Source: Streptomyces sp. WM4235 | Lineage (GTDB): Bacteria > Actinomycetota > Actinomycetes > Streptomycetales > Streptomycetaceae | DNA: 13,745 nucleotides | Assembly (NCBI RefSeq): GCF_001279725.1 | Contig: NZ_LGDE01000015.1 | Coordinates: forward strand, 1-13,745 | Direction: 5' to 3' | Shown here: positions 6,613-13,730 of the stretch, piece after piece | Numbering within the stretch: the stretch's first letter is position 1 | How the letters are laid out: every line of letters starts with the position of its first letter | Notes under the pieces: generated by a model | What the model saw: the letters and a program-made list of their open reading frames with translations, nothing else | Told to the model about the DNA's origin: nothing | The model's database searches: none | Made by a program: the position numbers and the translations under genes

Positions 6613-6642
6613 CGTGTACATGGACCTGTGCAGCCGTGACAA
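6613..6642 (-). promoter_or_regulatory. Candidate sigma-70-type promoter of the cupin gene
   Basis: On the minus strand, TTGTCA (6642-6637) and TACACG (6618-6613) are separated by 18 bp, resembling TTGACN/TANNNT with one mismatch in each box. Transcription would start near 6606, leaving an approximately 20-nt leader that contains the GGGAGGG ribosome binding site. Inferred by eye only. Confidence 0.4.
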
Positions 6643-6767
6643 CCAGCCGTCCGGTGCCGTTCTTCCCCCGGCTCTCTCGCGTCCTGGGCGGAGGCCTGCG
6701 GGGCTCCCCGCGTGGAGCCCGAACGGGAACCACGGATGGACCGGCCGAGGCGGGGCAGCAGCGGGAC

Positions 6768-7304
6768 ATGGCTGTCCTTCGAAAGCTCGCCCGCCCCCTG
6801 CTCGCCGCCCCGCACATCGTGGAGGGCCTGCGCACCCTGCGCCGGCCCGAGACCGCGGCGGAGGTCTTCCAGCCCTTCGCCGAGGCCGTCGGCAAGCGCG
6901 TTCCGGCGTCGGACGGCGACCCGCTGAAGCTGGTACGCGTCCACGGCGCGATCCAGGTCGGAGCGGGCCTGATGATCGCAACGGGACGTGCCCCTCGGCT
7001 GGCCGCGCTCACGCTCGCCGCCACGGTGGTGCCGACCGCTCTCACGGGCCACGCGTTCTGGACGGTGAAGGATCCGGAGGAGCGTGCCCGGCAACGCGCC
7101 CGGTTCCTGACCGACCTCGCCGCGGTGGGAGGTCTGCTCATCGCCGCCGCGGACACCCACGGAAAGCCCTCCCTCGCCTACCGTTCCCGGCACGCGCTCG
7201 ACCACCGGCATCCGGTGAGGGCCGTCCGCCGTCCCGTGGAAGCGGCCGCGGCGACCACGGCCGCCCGGGTCAAGGCGGCCGCCGCTCTCGCCGACCCTCG
7301 CTGA
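6768..7304 (+). CDS. DoxX-family membrane protein
   Basis: 178 aa. A first short helix at LARPLLAAPHIVEGL (7-21) is followed by a polar stretch and three more hydrophobic helices (about 57-73, 78-98 and 112-129). This is the four-helix DoxX layout, including the family-typical HGAIQVGAGLMIATGRAPRLAAL (59-81) and HAFWTVKDPEERARQRARFLTDLAAVGGLL (95-124). DoxX proteins are poorly understood membrane proteins, linked in some bacteria to redox or thiol stress. The C-terminal tail (130-178) is basic and Ala-rich. The ATG at 6768 has only a weak GCGGGA before it. No in-frame ATG or GTG that I could find upstream does better, so the start is the least certain part. A 144-aa gene follows after 108 bp. 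Confidence 0.88.
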   Translation: MAVLRKLARPLLAAPHIVEGLRTLRRPETAAEVFQPFAEAVGKRVPASDGDPLKLVRVHGAIQVGAGLMIATGRAPRLAALTLAATVVPTALTGHAFWTVKDPEERARQRARFLTDLAAVGGLLIAAADTHGKPSLAYRSRHALDHRHPVRAVRRPVEAAAATTAARVKAAAALADPR

Positions 7305-7412
7305 CAGGGCCCGCCGGTCGCCGGTCCCCGTGGGCGGCGGCGTCACGGACGCACAAGGCGTCCGGGGTCGTGATCGCCGCCGGAAATGACCGCTCGCAGT
7401 GAGGAGAACCCC

Positions 7413-7847
7413 ATGGCAGACGTTCGCCGGACCGTTCGGCGGCTGTCCGTCGGCACCCTGTTCCGGCCTGCCGCGCTCGACCCGCGCCTCTTGGCGCGGA
7501 CGGTGACCGTGGCGGTCCGTGGTGGCCGGCGGCGCACGGCCGCCGTGTCCGCCGCGGTCTGCGCCACCGCCGGCGAGCGCCGGGTGTGCCCCGGCCCGCT
7601 GGTTGGTACGGACCCGGCCGCCGTGTACGGAGCACGGTGCGACGCGAATACGCCGGCCGGCGGCCCGGACGCCTACGCGGGCGGCGCCGCCCGTCGCGAA
7701 CGGGCTCACGAGGCGGTCGCGTCCCGTACCACCGGCCCCGACGACCTGGCCTCACTGCTGAACATGCTGGACCTGCGGCCGGGCCCCGACGAGAGGGGCA
7801 CGGGACCCGGAGGCGACGGATGGTCCCGCGGCGGCGACGGAGGCTGA
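7413..7847 (+). CDS. Hypothetical protein (144 aa), unrecognised
   Basis: 144 aa. Strong GC bias at third codon positions and a clear AGGAGA ribosome binding site (7402-7407) 5 nt before the ATG support a real gene. The N-terminal half is very basic (MADVRRTVRRLSVGTLFRPAALDPRLLARTVTV, then RGGRRR) and Ala/Val-rich. The middle holds three cysteines (C50, C59, C76). A short amphipathic segment, PDDLASLLNMLDLRPGPDE (109-127), precedes a Gly-rich tail. I recognise no domain, signal peptide or true membrane span. It lies 108 bp after the DoxX gene and 40 bp before the sirtuin on the same strand. Function unknown. Confidence 0.65.
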   Translation: MADVRRTVRRLSVGTLFRPAALDPRLLARTVTVAVRGGRRRTAAVSAAVCATAGERRVCPGPLVGTDPAAVYGARCDANTPAGGPDAYAGGAARRERAHEAVASRTTGPDDLASLLNMLDLRPGPDERGTGPGGDGWSRGGDGG

Positions 7848-7875
7848 CGGCCTACGCCGGACGCCGTGTGCTGCG

Positions 7876-7881
7876 TACGCT
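7876..7881 (+). promoter_or_regulatory. Candidate -10 box for a leaderless sirtuin mRNA
   Basis: TACGCT (7876-7881) fits the actinobacterial TANNNT -10 consensus and ends 6 nt before the sirtuin ATG (7888). This is the spacing seen when the mRNA 5' end is the A of the start codon. No ribosome binding site lies between, which agrees with a leaderless message. No good -35 hexamer is seen. Confidence 0.45.
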
Positions 7882-7887
7882 GGCGTC

Positions 7888-8775
7888 ATGCGCATGCGCC
7901 CCACTCTGACCTGGACCCCCACCGAGGACCTGCGGCCCGGCACCACTGATCCGGGGCCCGTCGCCGATGCCCTGGAGGCCGGCGGGGTGCTGGTGCTGAG
8001 CGGGGCGGGCATGTCCACGGAGTCCGGCATCCCCGACTATCGGGGCGAGGGCGGAAGCCTGAGCCGGCACACCCCGATGACATACCAGGACTTCACCACC
8101 AGCGCCGCGGCCCGACGCCGCTACTGGGCACGCAGCCACCTCGGCTGGCGCACGTTCGGCCGCGCCAGGCCCAACGCCGGGCACCGGGCCGTGGCGGCCT
8201 TCGGGCGCCGCGGACTGCTGTCGGGCGTGATCACCCAGAACGTCGACGGACTGCACCAGGCCGCCGGCAGCGCGGACGTGGTGGAGCTCCACGGAAACCT
8301 GGGCCGGGTCGTCTGCCTCTCCTGCGGCGTCTCCGGCTCGCGCCGGGAACTCGCCCTGCGGTTGGAACAGGCCAACGCGGGCTTCGAACCAGTGGCCGCG
8401 GGACTCAACCCCGACGGCGACGCCGACCTCACCGACGAACAGGTCGGGGACTTCTCCGTGGTGCCCTGCACGCACTGCGGCGGCATCCTCAAGCCGGACG
8501 TGGTGTTCTTCGGCGAAACCGTTCCGCCCCGGCGGGTCGCACACTGCCGCGAACTGGTCGGTGCGGCGGCCTCCCTCCTGGTCCTGGGCTCCTCGCTGAC
8601 GGTCATGTCCGGACTGCGCTTCGTCCGTCAGGCGGCCCAGGCCGGGAAGCCCGTACTGATCGTCAATCGGGATCCGACCCGCGGCGACAGGCACGCCGTC
8701 ACCCGGGTCGAACTCCCTCTGGGAACGACCCTCACCGCCCTGGCCGACCGCTTGGACATCCCCATGGACGACTGA
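7888..8775 (+). CDS. Sir2-family NAD-dependent protein deacylase (sirtuin)
   Basis: 295 aa, cytosolic. Sirtuins remove acetyl or other acyl groups from lysine using NAD+. The motifs appear in order: GAGMSTESGIPDYRG (39-53, NAD-binding loop), TQNVDGLHQAAG (116-127, with Gln117, Asn118 and Asp120), catalytic His135 (in VVELHGNLG), zinc cysteines C143/C146 and C194/C197 (CLSC and CTHC), KPDVVFFGE (202-210), GSSLTV (234-239) and VNRDPT (259-264). The zinc insert between the Cys pairs is about 47 residues, longer than in minimal bacterial CobB, as is common in actinobacterial members. The substrate is not predictable. Start ATG 7888 has no ribosome binding site but a TACGCT box just upstream, suggesting a leaderless mRNA; M3 at 7894 is an alternative. 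A palindromic terminator follows 8 bp after the stop. Confidence 0.95.
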   Translation: MRMRPTLTWTPTEDLRPGTTDPGPVADALEAGGVLVLSGAGMSTESGIPDYRGEGGSLSRHTPMTYQDFTTSAAARRRYWARSHLGWRTFGRARPNAGHRAVAAFGRRGLLSGVITQNVDGLHQAAGSADVVELHGNLGRVVCLSCGVSGSRRELALRLEQANAGFEPVAAGLNPDGDADLTDEQVGDFSVVPCTHCGGILKPDVVFFGETVPPRRVAHCRELVGAAASLLVLGSSLTVMSGLRFVRQAAQAGKPVLIVNRDPTRGDRHAVTRVELPLGTTLTALADRLDIPMDD

Positions 8776-8783
8776 GGGGCGCC

Positions 8784-8809
8784 CGACCGGATCGGGCCCG
8801 ATCCGGTCG
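8784..8809. terminator. Perfect 26-bp palindrome, probable terminator
   Basis: CGACCGGATCGGG (8784-8796) is followed directly by its exact reverse complement, CCCGATCCGGTCG (8797-8809). As RNA it folds into an approximately 11-bp GC-rich stem with a GGCC loop. It begins 8 bp after the sirtuin stop codon and lies between convergent genes, so it may serve both strands. Confidence 0.7.
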
Positions 8810-8911
8810 AAGGCGTGTGGGCCATGTGAGCCTACTGGGCCTTGTGGGCCGAAGGCCGGATGTCCGGTGCCGCCGCGGTGTGCGGGCCCGGGTGGGTCGT
8901 CGTCCCGCCGG

Positions 8912-9565
8912 TCACAGGCCGGCGGCGCCCTCGACGAGCAGAAGCACACCGATCACCGACAGGACCACGGCGGTGACGGCGCTGTTGTGGATCTCCAGCC
9001 AGGTCCTCGCCCGGCCCAGAGGGCCCAGGACCCGCTCCCCCACGACGACGTGGAGCAGCAGCGGGATGGCCACGGTGGACGCCGCGACGGCGGTGAACAC
9101 CACCACGGCCGTCACCGCGCGGGACGGCCCCGCTTCGGCGGAGCCGACGGTCAGGCCGGCCGCCGCCGAGAGCAGGGCGACCTTCGGGTTGGCCGCGGAC
9201 AGCAGCAGCCCCAGCCGCAGGGCTTTCACCGGGGTGGCGTCGGTGAGGGTCCGCATCCAGGCCGGGGTGTCCTTCTTCGCTCGTGAGCGCCACTGCCGCA
9301 CGGCCAGCAGAAGGAGGACCACGCCGAGGGCCGCTTTGGTCCAGGATGCCCAGGTGGGTGTCTCCTCGTGGACCTCGATGACGGCGGCGAGCAGGGCGAG
9401 GGCGACCGTCACCGCGAGAACGCCGGCCGTCCAGCCGGCCAGGAAGGACCCGGCGGTCACCCGGGGGCGGGGCGTGAAGAGCAGGAAGACCGCGGGAACG
9501 ACGGGGACCGGTGACAGCGCGATACCCAGTGCGAGCGGCACGACCTCGCCGAGCAGTTCTCCCAC
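8912..9565 (-). CDS. SLAP/GAP-family (sulfolipid- or glycolipid-addressing type) membrane protein
   Basis: 217 aa with about six hydrophobic helices (roughly 7-29, 39-62, 73-91, 117-141, 149-172 and 195-214). It has two LysE-like half-repeats marked by ALGIALSPVPVVPAVFLLF (12-30) and LGLLLSAANPKVALLSAAA (118-136). This matches the actinobacterial GAP/Sap family, whose mycobacterial members help export surface glycolipids and sulfolipid; it is distantly related to LysE exporters. What a Streptomyces member exports is unknown. The start is a GTG at 9565 with GAGGAGG about 8-9 nt upstream. It lies 224 bp downstream of the ArsR-type regulator gene on the same strand, with a terminator-like hairpin between, so it is probably a separate transcript. 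Confidence 0.85.
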   Translation of the reverse strand: MGELLGEVVPLALGIALSPVPVVPAVFLLFTPRPRVTAGSFLAGWTAGVLAVTVALALLAAVIEVHEETPTWASWTKAALGVVLLLLAVRQWRSRAKKDTPAWMRTLTDATPVKALRLGLLLSAANPKVALLSAAAGLTVGSAEAGPSRAVTAVVVFTAVAASTVAIPLLLHVVVGERVLGPLGRARTWLEIHNSAVTAVVLSVIGVLLLVEGAAGL

Positions 9566-9760
9566 AGGCCAACCTCCTCGCGGCGTGTCCCCCGGCCCGG
9601 AGTGCGGCCTCGGCCGGGTACCGCCGCTTGTCGTGCGCGTCCGGCGCCGAGCGGGAAGGGCCCGTGTCCCGGAACTCCGGAGGGCGGCGGGACCCCGACA
9701 GGCGTGCGCAATCTATCGGCCTGAACGGGCGATGAGGCACTGCCTCGCCGAAGCCCCGCC

Positions 9761-9789
9761 CCCGTGCCGTGGTCGCCACGGCTCACGGG
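9761..9789 (-). terminator. Terminator hairpin directly after the ArsR-type gene
   Basis: CCCGTG and CCGTGG (9761-9772) pair with CCACGG (9776-9781) and CACGGG (9784-9789), across a TCG loop and a 2-nt bulge (CT, 9782-9783). The 12-bp stem abuts the TGA stop of the regulator gene (9792-9790, minus), so the RNA would fold immediately past the stop codon. No T-tract. Confidence 0.65.
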
Positions 9790-10800
9790 TCACGGCTCCG
9801 TCGTGGTCACGGAACTCAGCAGGGCGAGCCCCAAGGGGGTGATGCGGTGCAGTACGGATCCGCCGCGGCGGCTGGTGGTGATCAGATCCGCGTTCCGCAG
9901 CACCGTCGCGTGCTGGCTGGCGGCTGCCACCGAGACGTTGAGGCGGCGGGCCAACTCGGTCGTCGTGCTGCCTTCGGCCGTCACCCGCAGTGCGGCGGCT
10001 CGCGTGCGGCCGAGCAGGGATTCCAGGTTTCGGCCCGAGGGGCCGGCCACACCTGCCGCACCGGCCGACCCGCCGCCGGCCAGCGGCTCGCGGAGGGCCG
10101 GTACCGTCAGCCGGGGTGGCTGCGTGGTGTCGAGCGGGTCCCACAGCAAGCTCACCGAGTGCGGCGAGAAGACGGTTGGGGTGACGATGAGTCCCCTTCC
10201 CCTGAGGTGCACCTCGACCACGCGCGGGTAGGGAGCCTCCAGAACCGGCGGCCGCCAACGGACCAGTGGTGCGCAGAGCGAACGCAGCAGCAGATCGACC
10301 CCTCCCTCGAGCAGCACGTTCATGTAGCGGGAGGACAGCGCGGCCAGTTCGGACCGCCCTTTGTGCCAGTAGGGCTCCACGGCCAGCCGATGGCAGGGGC
10401 GCAGCGCCTCGGCGAGTTCCCGCCGCGCCTCGCGGTCCCCCTCGGACACCCGCCTTGCCCAGGGCAGGTGTTCCAGGGGGAAGTCGATGCCTTCGAACTC
10501 CCGTCGCAGACGGGCCGCCGGTGCGTGGAGCAGGTTGTCCACGGCGTGTTCCAGGCAGGGCCCGTCCCCCATCAGGGCGAGCAGGTCGAGCCCGGGCCCA
10601 CGCACCGGCAGCAAGGACGTCAACGGGCGGGTGTTGGCCCCCATGCGACCCGCGACGGCCGCCCGCCACGAGCGGAAGTGGGGGCTGTCCCCGCTCCCCC
10701 GCAGCAGTTCCAGGCTGTAGTAGGTCTCCGCCGCGACCCCGATCGTCGCGGCGACGCGTGTCCGCGCGAGATCTTCCGCCGTGAAGTGAATGCGTAACAC
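9790..10800 (-). CDS. Winged-helix ArsR-type transcriptional regulator (DUF5937-like N-terminus), TTA codon at position 2
   Basis: 336 aa. The N-terminus, LRIHFTAEDLARTRVAATIGVAAETYYSLELLR, is the start typical of long actinobacterial ArsR-family regulators with a DUF5937-type sensor region (about 1-240). A Gly/Ala linker (241-257) leads to a C-terminal ArsR-like winged helix (about 258-330). Its helix-turn-helix is TTTELARRLNVSVAAASQHATVLRNADLI (279-307), followed by the wing TTSRRGGSVLHRITPLG. No obvious metal-binding Cys box of ArsR/SmtB is seen, so the effector is unknown. Start GTG 10800 has AGGGGG about 9 nt upstream and matches the family start. The second codon (10797-10795) is TTA, the rare leucine codon read by bldA tRNA, so translation should depend on developmental stage. 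It follows the secreted-protein gene, with a 179-bp gap. Confidence 0.85.
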   Translation of the reverse strand: MLRIHFTAEDLARTRVAATIGVAAETYYSLELLRGSGDSPHFRSWRAAVAGRMGANTRPLTSLLPVRGPGLDLLALMGDGPCLEHAVDNLLHAPAARLRREFEGIDFPLEHLPWARRVSEGDREARRELAEALRPCHRLAVEPYWHKGRSELAALSSRYMNVLLEGGVDLLLRSLCAPLVRWRPPVLEAPYPRVVEVHLRGRGLIVTPTVFSPHSVSLLWDPLDTTQPPRLTVPALREPLAGGGSAGAAGVAGPSGRNLESLLGRTRAAALRVTAEGSTTTELARRLNVSVAAASQHATVLRNADLITTSRRGGSVLHRITPLGLALLSSVTTTEP

Positions 10801-10950
10801 CGATCGGCCCCCTGTCGGTGCTGGAGCGTGCCCGCGCACCCGCAGCATTCCCCGGCCAGGGTCACCACACGCCTTCCGATCGCCTCTCGGATCGGGGCGA
10901 AACAGGCTCGGGTGCCCTATGGCCGGGGGCGGATGCACAGCGGACACGTC

Positions 10951-10970
10951 CGCGCCGCGCCGCGCCGCGC
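10951..10970. repeat. Four tandem GCGCC pentamers
   Basis: GCGCC is repeated four times without interruption (10951-10970), just downstream of the DUF6355-like gene's stop on the minus strand and upstream of the regulator gene. It is probably slippage-prone low-complexity sequence. GCGGAC/GTCCGC next to it (around 10939-10952) could form a short hairpin. Confidence 0.55.
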
Positions 10971-10979
10971 CGGAGAGGG

Positions 10980-11309
10980 TTACGTGATGCGGCAGCCGGC
11001 TCCACCGACGTAGTTCGCGTCCCTGATCTGGCTCTTGAGGCCGAGCCGCGTATCGCCGGGTCCGACGCAGATGGTCCGGTCGAAGCCCCGGACGACGTCG
11101 AGTTTGATCTTGATCGTGGTGGGGCCACAGTGGTTGTAGAACGCGATCTCCCTGCCCGCGTAGTACCCGCACACTGCCTGGGTTCCCGCTCCCTCGGCGC
11201 TGCCCGCGCTGCCCGCGCTGGCGGGGGTGATCGTGCTCATCACCGCAGCGGAGCCGAGAACGGCGACCGCCATCCATCGCCGCATGCCGTTGACCCGTAA
11301 GCGCTGCAT
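10980..11309 (-). CDS. Small secreted four-cysteine protein, DUF6355-like, with TTA codon 4
   Basis: 109 aa. A Sec-type signal peptide is evident: basic n-region (MQRLRVNGMRRW), hydrophobic core (MAVAVLGSAAVMSTI) and cleavage after PASA (A32/G33). The mature part is about 77 aa with exactly four cysteines (C47, C61, C81, C106), probably two disulfides. The spacing CGYY, YNHC, CVGPG, TRLG, IRDANYVGG and a final C resembles the actinobacterial DUF6355 family (annotated as natural-product-biosynthesis-associated, role unclear); this match is from memory. The ATG at 11309 is preceded by GAGGAG about 11 nt away and by GCAGGA directly. The internal M9 has no ribosome binding site. Codon 4 (11300-11298) is TTA, so if the first ATG is right the gene is bldA-dependent. 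Confidence 0.75.
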   Translation of the reverse strand: MQRLRVNGMRRWMAVAVLGSAAVMSTITPASAGSAGSAEGAGTQAVCGYYAGREIAFYNHCGPTTIKIKLDVVRGFDRTICVGPGDTRLGLKSQIRDANYVGGAGCRIT

Positions 11310-11666
11310 TCCTGCCACACTCCTCTTCCTCTCGGGCGGGGTCTTCACCCCTTTGCCGCAGCACAGACTGGCAGAGCCGTCCGCGCACCGGCAAGCCTCT
11401 AAGCGACCACTTAAAGCCGCAGGTGAGACCCCCTTCCTGGCCGTTCCCTGGCTCGTTTCACCCAGCTCTCGCACACGGGTTCGCAGGTCTGCCTCAGCAC
11501 TGCGAGGGAGCACGCCCGGCCAGGCGCGCCACGCCCGCTCACGGCGCGGCCGGGCCGTGCGCACGACGCAGCACCGCCCGGTCCCGGCGGCGGTAACGTA
11601 GGCATGTGGGGCAACTCCTCAGGCTGCGGGAGACGGATCTCTCGACGGGCGAGAGGCGGTGCGCGC
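11310..11666. other. 357-bp divergent intergenic region
   Basis: Separates the minus-strand secreted-protein gene from the plus-strand phosphatase gene and should hold both promoters. An AT-richer patch (about 11396-11416, with CTAAG and CTTAAA) stands out from the GC-rich surroundings. On the plus strand TAACGT (11594-11599) fits the TANNNT -10 consensus and would start a transcript near 11606, giving an approximately 60-nt leader for the ATG at 11667. No clear -35 was found for it. No gene is supportable inside. Confidence 0.5.
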
Positions 11667-13730
11667 ATGGATCCCGAGCCCTTCGACGAGGTCACGAGCC
11701 CGGCCGCCCGGGCCGCGGGCGGCTGGCTCGGGGGGCTGCCCGTGGCGGTGCTCGCCACCGGCAGCGACGGCCGGATCGTGCGCTGGGACACGGCCGCGCA
11801 CGAGTTGTTGGGATACACCCCGCGCGAGGTCATCGGCCGCCACATCGCCGATCTGTTGCATCCGGGAGTGGACCGGAGTCTCGGCAGGTCGTTGTGGGAG
11901 AAGGCCGTCACCGCCCGCGGCGTGATGGGTACCGTGACCGCCTGGCACCGGGACGGGCACCCGGTGGAGGTGGAGATCTGGGCGGCGCCCGTCCCTGCCC
12001 GTCCGCGCGGCGGGACGACCGTGCTGGTCTTCGCCGCCGATGCCGCCGCCGCCCAGCGGATCCGCGGTTCCTCCGCGGTGTGGGACGGACTGTTCGCCCG
12101 CTCCCCGGTCGGCATCGCCCTCTTCGACACCCGGTTGCGCTTCCTGCGGGTCAACCCCGCCTTGGAGGCGATGAACGGCCTGCCGGAGGCCGCTCACGTC
12201 GGTCGACGTCTGGCCGAGGTGCTGCCCGGGGTGAACGCGGCCGCCATGGAAGTCCTCATGCGGCAGGTACTCGAAGACGGTCGGCCCGTCCTCGACTCCC
12301 GTCGTATCGGCCGTACTCCGGCCGCCCCGGACCAGGACAGGGTGTGGTCGTGCTCCTACACCAGGCTGGAGGACACGGACGGGCACCCCCTCGGACTGGC
12401 CGCCTCCCTGATCGACATCACGATCCAGGAGCAGACCCAGCTGGAGGCCGAGGCCGGCCGGCGCCGCCTCGCGCTGATCAACGCGGCCACGTACCGCATC
12501 GGCACCAGCCTGGACCTCGAGCGCACCGCGCAGGAACTGGCCGACGTCACCGTCCCGGAGCTCGCCGATCTGGTCACGGTCGACGTCCTGGAGTCCTTGG
12601 CCGCGGGCGCGGAGATCGGTTCCGGCCTGGTGGCCGGGACCCGCCTGCGCCGCCTGGGCAAAGCCCCCTTCGACTCACCCCTGGCCGAGATCCTCGCCCC
12701 GCTCGGGCGCACCCTGATCTTCCCGTCGGCCGCGCCCTACACCCAGGCGCTCGCCGACCGCCACGCCTTCGTCGTCCCCCGCCTCGACGAGAATTCCATC
12801 GCGCCCGCGGCCCGTCACTCCCCGGCGCCGGCCGAGCTGCTGAAGCACGGAGTGCACTCTTTCATGATGGTGCCGCTGCTCGCCCGGGGAACGGTGCTGG
12901 GCCTGGCCACGTTCTACCGCTGCACCACGCCGGAGCCCTTCGGCGACGAGGACACCGCCCTCGCGACCGAACTGGCCGCGCGGGCCGCCGTGTGCGTGGA
13001 CAACGCCCGCCTCTACCACCGCGAGCACGACACCGCCCTCATCCTGCAGCGCAGCATGCTGCCCCAGCACATCACCCCGCCCCCCGGCATCGAGGTCGCC
13101 CATCGCTACCTGCCCGCCAGTGACGTCAACGAGGTGGGCGGCGACTGGTACGACGTGATCCCCCTGACCGGCGACTCCGTGGCGCTGGTGATCGGCGATG
13201 TCATGGGGCACGGCATCCAGGCCGCGGCCGTCATGGGCCGGCTCTCCGCCAGCGTCCGCGCCCTGGCCAGGCTCGACCTCGACCACGACGACATGTTCCG
13301 CCAGCTCCAGGCCGCCCTGGACGACCTGGCCGACCCGATGCTCGCCACCTTCCTCTACGTCGATCTCGACACGGCGACCGGGGCCTGCCGCATCACCTGC
13401 GCCGGCCATCCTCCGCCCGCACTCGTCACCCCCGACGGCGCCGCCCGCCTTCTCGACGTACCGCCGGGACTCCCCCTGGGCGTCGGTCCCACCCGCTTCA
13501 CCACCACTCACACCACGCTGGCTCCGGGCAGCGTGATCGTTCTCTACACCGACGGTCTCATCGAGGCACGCGGCACCGACATCGACGACCGTCTGAGCGA
13601 GCTCACCCATCTTCTGGCCGAGCCCGCGCCGTCCCTCGACGCCCTCTGCGACAGTCTCGTCACCCATCTGGTGCCCGCTTCGGCCGACGACGACATCGCT
13701 CTGCTCGCCGCCCGCCTGAACAAACCCTGA
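11667..13730 (+). CDS. PAS-PAS-GAF-SpoIIE (PP2C-type) serine phosphatase, putative anti-sigma pathway regulator
   Basis: 687 aa. The domains in order are PAS 1 (about 23-125, GRIVRWDTAAHELLGYTPREVIGR), PAS 2 (about 137-255, ending LAASLIDITIQEQ), a GAF sensor (about 285-450, with HGVHSFMMVPLLARGTVLGLATFYR) and a C-terminal SpoIIE/PP2C domain (about 455-685) preceded by LQRSMLP. The metal-binding acids of the phosphatase are intact: D493 and D496 in GGDWYD, D511 in GDVMGHG, D629 in YTDG and D675/D676 in ADDDIALL. Such enzymes dephosphorylate anti-sigma-factor antagonists (STAS proteins) in response to a signal sensed by PAS/GAF. No STAS, anti-sigma kinase or sigma gene is nearby, and there is no C-terminal HATPase domain. 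Start ATG 11667 has GAGAGGCGG about 10 nt upstream. ATG 11604 in frame would add 21 basic residues and lacks a ribosome binding site. The protein is cytosolic, with no TM. Confidence 0.92.
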   Translation: MDPEPFDEVTSPAARAAGGWLGGLPVAVLATGSDGRIVRWDTAAHELLGYTPREVIGRHIADLLHPGVDRSLGRSLWEKAVTARGVMGTVTAWHRDGHPVEVEIWAAPVPARPRGGTTVLVFAADAAAAQRIRGSSAVWDGLFARSPVGIALFDTRLRFLRVNPALEAMNGLPEAAHVGRRLAEVLPGVNAAAMEVLMRQVLEDGRPVLDSRRIGRTPAAPDQDRVWSCSYTRLEDTDGHPLGLAASLIDITIQEQTQLEAEAGRRRLALINAATYRIGTSLDLERTAQELADVTVPELADLVTVDVLESLAAGAEIGSGLVAGTRLRRLGKAPFDSPLAEILAPLGRTLIFPSAAPYTQALADRHAFVVPRLDENSIAPAARHSPAPAELLKHGVHSFMMVPLLARGTVLGLATFYRCTTPEPFGDEDTALATELAARAAVCVDNARLYHREHDTALILQRSMLPQHITPPPGIEVAHRYLPASDVNEVGGDWYDVIPLTGDSVALVIGDVMGHGIQAAAVMGRLSASVRALARLDLDHDDMFRQLQAALDDLADPMLATFLYVDLDTATGACRITCAGHPPPALVTPDGAARLLDVPPGLPLGVGPTRFTTTHTTLAPGSVIVLYTDGLIEARGTDIDDRLSELTHLLAEPAPSLDALCDSLVTHLVPASADDDIALLAARLNKP

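Noticed and set aside
8816..8850. Repeated GTGGGCC-like words after the sirtuin gene
   Set aside because: The copies are short and irregularly spaced. The clear palindrome at 8784-8809 already explains termination.
10801..11394. Extension of the ArsR-type regulator frame far upstream, antisense-like over the secreted-protein gene
   Set aside because: It is the wrong frame of the DUF6355-like gene. The GTG at 10800 matches the family start and has a ribosome binding site.
11604..11666. Earlier start for the phosphatase at ATG 11604
   Set aside because: No ribosome binding site, and it lies only 4 nt from a TAACGT -10-like box. The extra 21 residues are basic and not domain-like. ATG 11667 has an SD-like sequence.
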